Below are positions 31,881 to 46,502 of a stretch of 64,000 nucleotides of DNA, piece after piece. A program made the position numbers and the translations under genes. The stretch lies in assembly GCA_025353585.1 (NCBI GenBank), contig JANXOM010000072.1, positions 1 to 64,000 of the forward strand. The letters are read 5' to 3'. A model generated the notes under the pieces. That model saw nothing but the letters and a program-made list of their open reading frames with translations. It searched no databases and was not told the origin of the DNA. Origin of the DNA: Deltaproteobacteria bacterium. Its GTDB lineage: Bacteria; Myxococcota_A; Polyangia; Haliangiales; Haliangiaceae. The first letter of the stretch is position 1. Every line of letters starts with the position of its first letter.

Positions 31881-32890
31881 GGCACCGCTCCGAGCGCCCG
31901 GTCGAGCGGCGCGTCGACCACGTGGTTCGCGGCGCGCCACGCGCGGACCGGCGCTGCCGCCGCCGCATCCCGCGCCTCCGACGCCGCCTCCGCGAGCATG
32001 CGCGCGCTCGCCAGCGTGGGCTCGGCCATCCAGGCCGCCGCCGCGAGCTTCACCGCGCGCGCCGCGTCGCCATCGATCGCGAGCGCGAAGCGCGCCTCGT
32101 CACGCGCGGGTAGTCGCCCCTCGCGCACGTGCCCGGCCAGCGCCTCCGCATCCGCCGCCCCGGACCGCTTCGCCGCGAGCGCCCGCCTCAGCACGAGCGC
32201 GGGCGCGTCGTGGCCCGCGAGCACCGTCTCCAGCCCGGCCCCATCGCCGGTCGCGAGCTCGACGTCGGCCAGCGCCGCGCGCACCGCGTCGTCCGCTGGA
32301 TCGAGCGCGAGCGCGGTCGCGAGGTGCGCGCGCGCCGCTGCCGTGTCGTCGGACTGCACCGCCAGCGCGCCGAGCGTCGCCTCGGCCCACGCCCGCAGCC
32401 CCGGATCCGCCGCGCCGCTCGCCGCGAGCACCGCCCCGAGCGCCGCGGTGGCCTCTCTCGGGTGCGCCAGCCCGTCGAGCGGCGCCACGCAAGTCGCGCC
32501 CACGAGCGCAGGAGCGACCCGCGCGACGGCCGTGCAGCTCTCGCGCGCCGCCGCGTAGTCTGCGCGAGTCGTGGCCGCCACCGCCCGCGCGAGGTGCGCG
32601 CGCGCGTCGTCGGGTCGCCGGGTGACGAGCGCATCGAGCTCTCGACGAGCTGTCACCCAATCGCGCTGCGCCGTCGCCTGCAGCGCGCGCGCGCGGATCG
32701 CCTCGACGTCTGTCGTCGGCGGCCCACCGCGCCGCGCCACATGGGCCACGACCGTGGACGGATCGCCGGGCACGTACGTCGCCGCGGCGTCGATCGCGCG
32801 CTCCGGGGCGACGAGCGCGGCCGCCGTCAGCGCCGCCGCGAGCCCGAGCCCGCCGAGCGCGAAGACGACGAGCTTACGCCGGCGGACCAC
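31877..32890 (-). CDS. TPR-like membrane-anchored protein
   Basis: MVRRRKLVVFALGGLGLAAALTAAALVAP TM; helical repeats; overlaps the HupE/UreJ start. Confidence 0.82.
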   Translation of the reverse strand: MVRRRKLVVFALGGLGLAAALTAAALVAPERAIDAAATYVPGDPSTVVAHVARRGGPPTTDVEAIRARALQATAQRDWVTARRELDALVTRRPDDARAHLARAVAATTRADYAAARESCTAVARVAPALVGATCVAPLDGLAHPREATAALGAVLAASGAADPGLRAWAEATLGALAVQSDDTAAARAHLATALALDPADDAVRAALADVELATGDGAGLETVLAGHDAPALVLRRALAAKRSGAADAEALAGHVREGRLPARDEARFALAIDGDAARAVKLAAAAWMAEPTLASARMLAEAASEARDAAAAAPVRAWRAANHVVDAPLDRALGAVP

Positions 32891-32925
32891 GCCGCGAGGT
32901 TACCAGCGCGCGCCACGGCCATGGC

Positions 32926-33393
32926 TCACGCCGCGTCGGGGCCGTCGTCCTTGGTCGTGTGCTCGCGCATCGCCAGGACAGGGCACGGCGCCGTCCGGAC
33001 GATCGTCTCCGCCACGCTGCCCATCAGCAGCCGGGAGAGGCCGCGCCGGCCGTGCGTCGACATCACGATGAGATCACAACGCAGCTCGGTCGCGGTCTGG
33101 TTGATGACGTCGCGCGCATCGCCGACGCGCAGGAGCGCCGGCCCGAACGTCGCCATCCCCGCGTGCGCGGCCACGATCTTGTCGAGGGCCGCCTGGTTCT
33201 CGTGGACGACGCCATCGATCACCGAGCTCGAGAGGGCCACGCCGAGCTCGGGGACCCCCATCGTAGGGATGCCGATGACGTTCAGCAGGTGCACGGTTGC
33301 GCCCAGCTTGGACGCGAGCTCGCAGGCGTAATCCAGTGCCTCTTCAGCACCTTCGCCGAGATCTGTCGGGACCAGGATGTTCTTGGGCAGCAT
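32926..33393 (-). CDS. Universal stress protein (UspA family)
   Basis: MLPKNILVPTDLGEGAEEALDYACELASKLGATVHLLNV...DLIVMSTHGRRGLSRLLMGSVAETIVRTAPCPVLAMR. Confidence 0.97.
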   Translation of the reverse strand: MLPKNILVPTDLGEGAEEALDYACELASKLGATVHLLNVIGIPTMGVPELGVALSSSVIDGVVHENQAALDKIVAAHAGMATFGPALLRVGDARDVINQTATELRCDLIVMSTHGRRGLSRLLMGSVAETIVRTAPCPVLAMREHTTKDDGPDAA

Positions 33394-33500
33394 GGAACCT
33401 CCGCTCGTAATCTCATCTTCACGAAGCGCGCCATTGGGTTACGGCCGTGCCGAGGCAGACTGCCCCAATGATCGGGGTTGCGGTAGAACCTCACGATCCC

Positions 33501-36349
<2,849 letters not shown>

Positions 36350-36401
36350 CTCCGCCCCGGCGGCCGCGAGCAGCGCGCGGTGATGGGCGGCGGGTCGATG
36401 C

Positions 36402-37220
36402 CTACGGGGTGTTGCCCGTCAGGCTCGGCAGCTCCTCGAGGTTCGGCACGAGGATGATCTCGATGCGACGGTTCTGCTCGCGGTCCTTCTCGTTGTCGTT
36501 CTTCGCGACCGGGTCGAACTCGCCGTAGCCGGCGGCGGCGAGCGCGGTCGCCGGGAACGCCTGGGTGATCATGAACTGCACGACGCTGTTCGCGCGCGCC
36601 GTCGACAGGTACCAGTTGTTCGGAAACTGGGCCGTCTTGATCGGCTGGTTGTCGGTGTGCCCGGCGACGAGGAAGCGGCGGTCCTTGAACTGCAGCAAGA
36701 TCTTCACGACCTCGGTCAGCGCCGCCTTGCCATCCTTCGATAGATCCGCCGAGCCGCTCGGGAACAAGATCCCCGACGGCAGCTTGAGCGTCATCTGGCC
36801 ATTGCGGAAGACGACCTGCAGCTTGCCGGTGTCGACGAGCGCGCGGAACTTGTCCTGCAGGGCCTTGTAGGCCGCGATCCGCTTCTCGGCGAGGTCGCGC
36901 TGGCGGCGCAGCTCGGCGAGCTCCTGCTGGCTGGCCGCCTGCTCGCCCTTCACCTTGCCGAGCTCGGCTTCCTTGTTCTTCGCCGTCGCGTCCAGCGACC
37001 CGTACTTCGCCTGGAGGTCGGCGATGGTGTCGCCGAGCGTCTTCTCCTGCGCCTCGGCGTCGGTCAGCTTCTTCGCGGTGTCCGTCTGCTTCTGCTCGGC
37101 GGCCGCGAGGTCGGTCGAGAGCTGCTTGTTCTTTGCGAGCGCCGCGTCGTACTTCGACTGGCGAACGAGACAACCGGAGGAGGCGAGGCTCAAGGCCAGG
37201 AGGGCGATACGAACGCACAT
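36402..37220 (-). CDS. OmpA-family peptidoglycan-binding lipoprotein with coiled coil
   Basis: LASSGCLVRQSKYDAALAKNKQL lipobox + coiled coil; FLVAGHTDNQPIKTAQFPNNWYLSTARANSVVQFMI. Confidence 0.95.
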   Translation of the reverse strand: MCVRIALLALSLASSGCLVRQSKYDAALAKNKQLSTDLAAAEQKQTDTAKKLTDAEAQEKTLGDTIADLQAKYGSLDATAKNKEAELGKVKGEQAASQQELAELRRQRDLAEKRIAAYKALQDKFRALVDTGKLQVVFRNGQMTLKLPSGILFPSGSADLSKDGKAALTEVVKILLQFKDRRFLVAGHTDNQPIKTAQFPNNWYLSTARANSVVQFMITQAFPATALAAAGYGEFDPVAKNDNEKDREQNRRIEIILVPNLEELPSLTGNTP

Positions 37221-37242
37221 GCGGCGCAGCTAACCACACTTC

Positions 37243-37749
37243 TCAGCGCGTCGCGTAGTAGCGGCGCTGCAGGGCGATCATCGCGTCGCGCACGAGCGTC
37301 CGGGCCTGGTTGCTGTCCGCGAGCTCGAGCTTCGTCGCGACGTCCTCGAGGGAGCCGCCGCCCGCGAACACCGCGAGCACGTCGGAGTAGCCACCGCGGA
37401 CGCGGCACGCGCCCTTCGTCTTGAGGCGCCAGTCGGCGGGCGAGGTCCCCTGCGTCGTGTCCCAGACGCGCGCGACCGCGTCGAGGTGGCGGTCGGCCGG
37501 GATCACGTACTCGGTCGCCGAGCTCACCGTCGTCGCGCGCGGCCACAGGACGAAGTGCTCGCCTTCGGCGTCGGCCCAGCCGCGCCGCATGTCGCCGGCG
37601 GTCGCGGAGCTCACCGTGAGCACGTCGCCGGCGCGCACGACGTCGGCGCCGTCGCAGGCGTAGTGAAGCGGCGTGGTCGGCGCCACAGGGCGAGCCGCGC
37701 AACCGGAGGTGGCGGCCGAGAGGACGACGAGGAGGAGTGCGTTGCGCAT
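37243..37749 (-). CDS. Hypothetical lipoprotein
   Basis: MRNALLLVVLSAATSGCAARP lipobox; 168 aa. Confidence 0.78.
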   Translation of the reverse strand: MRNALLLVVLSAATSGCAARPVAPTTPLHYACDGADVVRAGDVLTVSSATAGDMRRGWADAEGEHFVLWPRATTVSSATEYVIPADRHLDAVARVWDTTQGTSPADWRLKTKGACRVRGGYSDVLAVFAGGGSLEDVATKLELADSNQARTLVRDAMIALQRRYYATR

Positions 37750-38014
37750 GTCGAGCCGTGAAGCAGCGATCGTGCCAGCGCCAAGTGCGGTTGATCCGTG
37801 TGGTTTGTGTGCAACTGCTGCCGAGGGCAGCAAGTCTTGCCGGCACGGCGGAGCTCGGGTCGAGGCGACGGGGCGAAAGTCGTGGGCGATGAACGTGTTC
37901 CGGTTTCCTTCTGCCCCACCCTGCCTGCCTGCCGCCCTACGCCACGCCGCCAGCGCGGCTGCCGTCCCGACCGCGGTCAGCGGTCCGCGGCGCGCGGCCC
38001 CGCGCTTCCGTTAC

Positions 38015-39758
<1,744 letters not shown>

Positions 39759-39784
<26 letters not shown>

Positions 39785-42700
39785 CGGATCCTCCGTACCG
39801 TTGCAGGGGCCGCACCACATCGTCGTCGCCGAGTCGCCACGGGACGTGCTTGTCGCGGAAGAACTGCGCGAGCTCGCGCGCAGCGATCGTGGCCTCGTGC
39901 ACATCCCAGCCCGTCACGCTGCCGTCCTCGCTCGCGAGCCAGAGCGTGTCGTCGGGCGCGAGGGCCAGCGCGCTCGCCGCGCCGTGCACCGTCCGCGTGC
40001 CGAGGAGCTTGCCCTTCGCCGCATCCCACGCGCGCGCGACGCCGTCGGTGCTCGCGGTGAACACGAGCGCGCCGTCGTGGGAGACCGTCGCCGCGACGAC
40101 CGTGCCGAGCGGGCCCTCGAGCGTCCGCGTCGGGTGCGGGGCCAGCTGGCCGCCCGTGACGTCGTACAGGGTCGCGAAGCCGTCGCCGGCGGCGACGAGC
40201 CACGTGCCGTCGGGCGCGAACGCGACCGCCATCACGGCGCCGACGTCGATGACCTGGACCGGCGGCGATTCGGTGTGCGTATTCCACGCGAGGAGGACAC
40301 CGTCGGCGCGAGTGCCGACGATGAGGTTGTCGCGGATCGCGAGGCTCGTCACGCTGCCGCCGCCGTTCGGCAGCGCACGCACCAGCGTGTGGGTCGCCAT
40401 CGACCACAGCTCCACCTCGTCGTCGGCGGCGGTGACCACCGTCTTGCCGTCGGACGAGAACGCGACCGCGTGGACCGGGAGCTTGTGCTCGCCGAACGCG
40501 GCGAGCTTCACGCCGGTCACGGGATCCCAGATGATCGCCTGAGCGTCGGCGCCGGCGGTGACGAGCGTCTTGCCGTCGGGCGCGAACGCCACGGCGAAGA
40601 CGTTGCCCATCCCGGCCGTGAGCACCTGCGCCTTGTCGCCGCGCCACAGCGTGACGCGGCTGCTGCTCATGCCCGCCGTCAGCGTGCCGTCGGGGGCGAC
40701 CGCAACGGCGTACACCGTCGACCCGGGGCCGTGCGTGACGCGCGCGCCGATCTGCGCGAGGTCCCAGATGCGCGTGGACCCGTCGCGGCTCGCGGTCACG
40801 AGGTGCTTGCCGCCCGCCGCGAACGCGACGCCGAGCACCGCGTCGGCGTGCTCGAACGAGCCCACCAGCTGACCGTTCATCGCCCACACGCGCGCGACGT
40901 GATCGCGACCCGCCGTGGCGATGCGCTCGCCGTCGGGCGAGATGACCGCGTCCACGATCGCGTCGGTGTGACCGACGAGCTGCGCGATGAGGGGGCCGCG
41001 GTCGGACGGCCGGCTGTCGCTCGGTAGCCCCCAGAGCCGCGCGACATGGTCCGCGCCTGCGGTGAGGAGCCAGTCACCTTTCGGCGTCGCCAGCGGGAGC
41101 GCCAGCTCGACCGCCCCGCCGACGGCGTAGGGCTCGAGGGCAGGCGTCCCGCGCTCGGGGTCCCAGACGCGAGCGAAGCCGTCGTCGCTCGCCGTGACGA
41201 CGCGCAGCCCATCCGGCGTCCAGCGCGCGCTGTTGACCGCCGCGCCATGACCGCGCAGGAGGCCGATCGGGATGCCGCTCGTGGCGCTCCATACGCAGGC
41301 GATCTGGTCCTCGCTCGCGGTGACCACGCGGCCGCCATCCGGCGAGAAGCGCGCGGAGGTCAAGCTGCCGGTGTGGCAGGTCGAGAGCGCGACCCGGGCG
41401 CCCGTCGCGGGATCCCAGACGCGCGCGGTGTGATCGGCGCTCGCGGTGACGAGGCGCGTCCCGTCGGGGCTCCACGCGAGGTCCGTGATGGCGTCCGTGT
41501 GCTCGGCGAGCACGACCGCCGTGCCGCCGCCGCTCGGCCAGATGCGCGTGCGACCGTCGGCGCCACCCGCCGCGAGCGAGGCGCCGCTCGGCGCGAACGC
41601 GAGGACGCGCGTCGGCCCGACCCCGCCGAACCGCGCGCGCGGGTACCCGTCCGCGGTCCACGTCCGCACCTCGTCGGTCCCCGCCGTCGCGATCAGCGCG
41701 CCGTCGTCGCTCGTGGCGACCGCGACCCCGCGCGTGCTCGAGGGCAGCCGCGCGATCTCCGCTGCGAACGGTCGCATCGCCTCCGCCAGCAGGAAGCCGC
41801 GCGCCCCGCCGGTGACGCCGTCCGCCAGCGCACCCGCGAGGTAGCCCAGCGCCGGCCCGGCGCGTCCCGCGAGCAGCTCGGCGCGCGCGCGCTCCTCGAG
41901 CAACGCGATCAGCCGGCTCGCCGACGTCCGCGTCTGCTGCTCGGCGCGCTGCTGCGCGACCTCGGCGCGGTCGCGCTCGGTCACGATCCGCTCGACGCTG
42001 ATGATCGAGGTCGCCGAGAGCGCGACGAGCGCGATCGACGCCACGCTCACCACCACGCGGTACTGCCGCAGCCAGCGCCGGACGAGCTGCGTCGGGGTGT
42101 ACCGCCGCGCGGCCACGAGCTGCCCGGTCTCGAAGCGCTTGAGATCGGTCGCGAGCTCGCCCGCGTCCGCGTAGCGGTCCTCGGGCGCGCGCGCCATCGC
42201 CTTCTCGACGATCGCGACGAGATCGGCCGGCGCATCGGGCTCGCGGTCGCGGATCGCCACCGGCGCCGCGGTGCGCACGAGCTCGAGCACCTCGGGCGAG
42301 CGCTTCGCGGTGTAGGGCGGCGCGCCGACGAGCACGTGATAGAGGAGGGCGCCGAGGGCGTAGACGTCCGCGCGCTGGTCGACCGCTTCACCGCGCGCCT
42401 GCTCCGGCGGCATGTACGCGGGCGTCCCGACCACGCTGCCGGACGCGGTCTCGCCCGGATCCGACAGGATCGGCATCGTGACCGTCTCCTTCGGATCGCT
42501 CGGGACGCCGAGATCCTTCGCGAGCCCCCAGTCGATGACGACGGTCTCGCCGAACGCGCCGATGAGCACGTTCGCGGGCTTCAGGTCGCGATGGATCACG
42601 TGCTTGCTGTGCGCGTACGCGAGCGCGTCGGCGACGGCGGTGACGTTGCGCAGGAGATCCGCGCGCGCCTCGAGCGACGGGCGCTCGGCGACGACCTTGT

Positions 42701-43115
42701 CGAGGGAGCGCCCGGCGACCTGCGTCATCGCGAAGAACGGCTCGCCGCCCGGCCAGGTGCCGGCTTCATAGATATGGATGATCGACGGGTGCTGGAGGCG
42801 CGCGGTGATCCGCGCCTCGCGCTCGAAGCGTCGCGCTGCGTGGCGGTTCTTCGGGAGGAGCTCCTTGATCGCGACCGCGCGGCCGAGCCGGCGATCCCAC
42901 GCCGCGAGCACGCGGCCCATGCCGCCCTTGGCGATCTCGCGCTCGACCACGTAGTGTTCGCGGTCCACGGCGAGGAGCTCGGGGTAGTCGCGCGCGGGCG
43001 CACCTTCGGGTTTCCGCAGCTCGCTCTCGGGATCGGCAGAAGTCGGCACACCGCGCGCGACCGGCTGCAGACCGTCCATCGTCTCCACGTCCACCACGGT
43101 GGCCGCCTCTTGCAC
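39759..43115 (-). CDS. Ser/Thr protein kinase with C-terminal WD40 propeller(s)
   Basis: [32 protein letters not shown]...[12 protein letters not shown]; many H-x-SPDGxxxxTASxDxxxRxW repeats. Confidence 0.96.
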
Positions 43116-43164
43116 TCACCATGCCGGGCGAGCCCTGGCACGCCGGCCGCATAGGCGACCTCTC

Positions 43165-44304
43165 ATGTCAGGGTCCGCGTGGCTGGTGTTGGTGGCGCCG
43201 CTCGTCTTCGGCTGCGCGGAGCCGCTCGTCGAGGACAGCTTCACGCCCGAGCAGTGGGACACGCTGCGCGCGAGCTTCGCGGTGCCGGCGTACGACGTGT
43301 GCCAGGGCGTGCCGGAGCCGCGGTGCACCCAGCTCGCGGAGCTCGGGCGCGATCTGTTCAGCGAGCGGGCGCTCAGCAGCGACGGTGGCCACGTCCCCGA
43401 GCTCCCGTACCACGCGGTGTCGTGCGCCGACTGCCACGACGCCGGCGCCTACTACGTCGATACCGAATCGACGCCGACCACGACCGTGTCGACGGGTGCA
43501 TTGAAGGCGACCGGGCACAACGCGCTGCCGCTCGTGAACCTCGCGATCAAGGATGTCGTCGCGGGCGCCCGGCCCGCGTATGGCTGGACGGGCCTGGCGT
43601 CGACGGCGGACGTCGTCCTGAAGCTCGCGCTGCCGAAGGCGATGGCGAGCACCGCGGGGACGGTTCGCGAGGCGCTGCGTGACAAGCACTGGACGGCGTA
43701 CGTCGCGCTGTTCGGCGATCGCACGCTCGTGCGGAACATCCCCGCGGACGCCGCGCAGGACGCCGCGCTCCTCGCGAACCTCGCCGCCGTGTTCGACAAG
43801 TACGAGCGTCGCCTCGTCGCCGTGAACTCGCGCTTCGACCAGTTCATCGGCGGGACCGAGAGCGCGCTGACCCCGGAGGAGCGCCACGGCTTCCAGCTGT
43901 TTGCGACGACGGCGCTCTGCATCGAGTGCCACGACGGGCCGCTCCTGACCGACCTCGAATTTCACGTGACCGGGATCCGGAGCGAGAACCTGGACCACGG
44001 TCGAAACAGCATCACCGGCGACCCCGCCGACGAGGGTGCCTTCTTGACGCCGTCGCTGCGCAACGTCGGCGCGACCGGCCCGTACATGCACGCGGGACAG
44101 TTCGAGCTCGTCGGTGACGTCGTCGACTTCTATCGCCGCGGTGGAGACGAGGATGGCTTCCTCGGCACGCGCGACCCGCGCATCGAGCCGATCGACATGA
44201 CCGATGCGGACCGCGACGATCTCCGGGACTTCTTGCTGACGCTGACGGGGGACGAGCCGGACTGCCACTGGGGTGGGGCGGGCTCGGGATCGGCGTGCCC
44301 GTGA
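43165..44304 (+). CDS. Diheme cytochrome c peroxidase / MauG-like lipoprotein
   Basis: Two heme motifs CADCH and CIECH; GRDLFSERALS...; FLTPSLRNVGATGPYMHAGQF. Confidence 0.93.
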   Translation: MSGSAWLVLVAPLVFGCAEPLVEDSFTPEQWDTLRASFAVPAYDVCQGVPEPRCTQLAELGRDLFSERALSSDGGHVPELPYHAVSCADCHDAGAYYVDTESTPTTTVSTGALKATGHNALPLVNLAIKDVVAGARPAYGWTGLASTADVVLKLALPKAMASTAGTVREALRDKHWTAYVALFGDRTLVRNIPADAAQDAALLANLAAVFDKYERRLVAVNSRFDQFIGGTESALTPEERHGFQLFATTALCIECHDGPLLTDLEFHVTGIRSENLDHGRNSITGDPADEGAFLTPSLRNVGATGPYMHAGQFELVGDVVDFYRRGGDEDGFLGTRDPRIEPIDMTDADRDDLRDFLLTLTGDEPDCHWGGAGSGSACP

Positions 44305-45656
44305 AGGCGCTGGGGCTGGGCCTCGGGGCGCTGCTCGCCGCCGCGCACACTGCACATGCGCAGACCCAGGACGCCGAGGCCGGCTCGGCGTCCTCGCCAC
44401 CGTCACCCGCGGCGGCGGTCGATCTGGTCGCTCTGCAGCGGCAGATCGAGGAATTGGAGCGAAAAGTAGACATACAGACGTCAAAGACCGAACAGCTCAG
44501 CGCGCTCCTCCCGCTCGCCGGCTTCATCCGCGCGTTCGTGGACGTCGGCGCGTTCTCCGTCGGCGGTAACGGCTCCGGCATCCGCTCCGACATCGGGCAT
44601 ACGTATTATCCGAAGTACGCCGGCCGCCTCGCGGGCGAGTGGGTCTTCATGGGCGACCCGCTCGCCACGGCCATCAACTCGCTCGGCGAGCCCGCCGACG
44701 CGTCCAACTCGCGCGAAGATCAGACGGACACGCTCCGCAGCGGCGGTCGCCCGTCCACGCTCGTGAACTCCGTCGGCCTCGTCCTCACCCGCGAGGTGGG
44801 CGACGGCTTCGCGCTGACCTCGCTCGTCGAGCTCCTGCCGCGGCCCGGCCACGACATCCTCGACGTCGAGCTCGCGCGGATCGAGTACCGCCCGACCACG
44901 CTCTACGACCTGACGATGTACGCCGGCAAGGTCGACTCCGTCCTCGGCGTCGAGTACCGCTCGCAGGACGCGCCCAGCCGTCTCGGCGTCGCGCCGTCGC
45001 TGATCTGCCGCTACACGTGCGGCCGCCCGCTCGGCGTCGAGGCGCGCTTCAATCGCGGCCGGCTCAGCTCCTCGGCCGCCCTGACGAACGGCGATAACTT
45101 CCAGGACCGCTTCGAGGCCCACCCGACGCTCAAGCCGGCCTCGGCGCCCAGCGCGTCGGCCCACGTCCAGTGGATGTTGCCCGTCGGTCAGGGCCTCGAG
45201 CTCGGCGCCTCCGGTGCGCTCGGCCCGCAGGATGACCAGCCGCACAACGCGATCCGGCAGTGGCACGTCGGCGTCGACGCCAAGCTCCGCGATCTCGCCG
45301 GCTTCGACGCGGCCGCGGAGTACGTCCAGGGCCACCAGCCCGGCGAGGACCTCGGCCGCCTGCCGTGCGGGACCGCGCCGTGCCTGACGTACAAGGGCGC
45401 GTATCTGCTCGTCGATCGCGTCGCGAACACGTGGCTGACGCCGTACGTGCGCGTCGACTGGCGCAGCGCCGTGCACACGAACGGCGTCGAGTTCGTCTAC
45501 GAGGCGCACACGCTGCGGGCGACCGTGGGCGCGAACCTGCGCATGTCGCGGCGGATCGTCGGCAAGGTCGAGTACACCAAGGTCCGGGAGCTCGGGCCGA
45601 CGCCGCAGTTCCCCGACGACGTCTTGACGAGCTCGCTCGTCGTGGAGACCGATTGA
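44295..45656 (+). CDS. Outer-membrane beta-barrel/porin-like protein with N-terminal coiled coil
   Basis: Signal peptide; QRQIEELERKVDIQTSKTEQL coiled coil; alternating aromatic beta-strand pattern. Confidence 0.8.
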   Translation: MPVKALGLGLGALLAAAHTAHAQTQDAEAGSASSPPSPAAAVDLVALQRQIEELERKVDIQTSKTEQLSALLPLAGFIRAFVDVGAFSVGGNGSGIRSDIGHTYYPKYAGRLAGEWVFMGDPLATAINSLGEPADASNSREDQTDTLRSGGRPSTLVNSVGLVLTREVGDGFALTSLVELLPRPGHDILDVELARIEYRPTTLYDLTMYAGKVDSVLGVEYRSQDAPSRLGVAPSLICRYTCGRPLGVEARFNRGRLSSSAALTNGDNFQDRFEAHPTLKPASAPSASAHVQWMLPVGQGLELGASGALGPQDDQPHNAIRQWHVGVDAKLRDLAGFDAAAEYVQGHQPGEDLGRLPCGTAPCLTYKGAYLLVDRVANTWLTPYVRVDWRSAVHTNGVEFVYEAHTLRATVGANLRMSRRIVGKVEYTKVRELGPTPQFPDDVLTSSLVVETD

Positions 45657-46363
45657 TGAGACCCCTCCGCATGCTCCTCCTCACCGCCGCGACGACGCTG
45701 CTGATGGGGCAGGCCCCGCCGCCGGCCCCGCCCGCGGGCGCGATCATCGCCGGCAAGGTCTTCCTCGTCGACGTCCGCACGCCCGTGCAGAGCGACGACG
45801 TCTGGGTCTACCTGCGCGTCCCGAACGCGCGGCCGAGCGCGCGCCGGGAGTGGCCGGGCCTCAAGGACCCGCGCTCGCCGTACCTCATCACGCAGGAGGG
45901 CAAGCGGTTCTCGCGCGCGTCCCTGGTGGTACCCCTCGGCGCGACGGTGACCTTCCCGAACAAGGACCTCGTGATCCACAACGTGTTCTCGCCCGACCCG
46001 TTCTTCGACCTCGGCGAGTACAGCTTCGATCGCGTCGGCAAGTCGCATCAGTTCACGACCGTCGCCGCCGCCGACATCTACTGCGACGTGCACAAGGACA
46101 TGTTCTCCAAAGTAAAATCGGTCGACACGCGCCCCGAGTGGATCGCGCACGTCGCGTCCGATGGCAGCTATCGCTTCGAGGGCATCCCGGCGGGAGCGTA
46201 CGAGGTCGTCGGCTGGGCGTCCGAGGGTAAGACCGAGGAATACTCCACCGTCGAGGTCAGCGGCACCGGCGCGTTCACGCCCCTCGAGATCCACCTGCAG
46301 AAGAACGCGCGACCCGCCACGCACCTGAACAAGCACAAGGGCAACTACGGCTACGATCGCTGA
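45656..46363 (+). CDS. Cupredoxin (amicyanin-like) domain protein, of the type often annotated 'methylamine utilization protein'
   Basis: VTFPNKDLVIHNVFS... and IYCDVHKDM give His...Cys-x2-His-x2-Met ligands; start overlaps upstream stop. Confidence 0.85.
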   Translation: MRPLRMLLLTAATTLLMGQAPPPAPPAGAIIAGKVFLVDVRTPVQSDDVWVYLRVPNARPSARREWPGLKDPRSPYLITQEGKRFSRASLVVPLGATVTFPNKDLVIHNVFSPDPFFDLGEYSFDRVGKSHQFTTVAAADIYCDVHKDMFSKVKSVDTRPEWIAHVASDGSYRFEGIPAGAYEVVGWASEGKTEEYSTVEVSGTGAFTPLEIHLQKNARPATHLNKHKGNYGYDR

Positions 46364-46411
46364 CCCGGCCGAGGGCCGCCGGCGCCGCGCACATGTGGGT
46401 GGCCACTTGCC

Positions 46412-46443
46412 GGCAACTCTTGCCGACCGCAGGCAACTCTTGC
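46412..46443. promoter_or_regulatory. Direct repeat ggcaactcttgc x2 at 20-bp spacing upstream of the DUF3455-like gene
   Basis: Identical 12-mers at 46412-46423 and 46432-46443; a degenerate third copy (ggccacttgc) at 46401-46410. Confidence 0.5.
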
Positions 46444-46502
46444 ACGGTCACCCCGCCACCGACGTGTAGGACGCTGGCCCGCCGCATGCTCTAGCGCCGG
46501 CC

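Noticed and set aside
33394-33500. ATTGGG...CCCAAT inverted repeat between uspA and the histidine kinase
   Set aside because: Only 6-bp arms with a long spacer; too weak to call
40000-43000. Repeated DNA words across the WD40 region as a DNA-level repeat array
   Set aside because: Degenerate protein-level WD40 repeats, not a nucleotide tandem array
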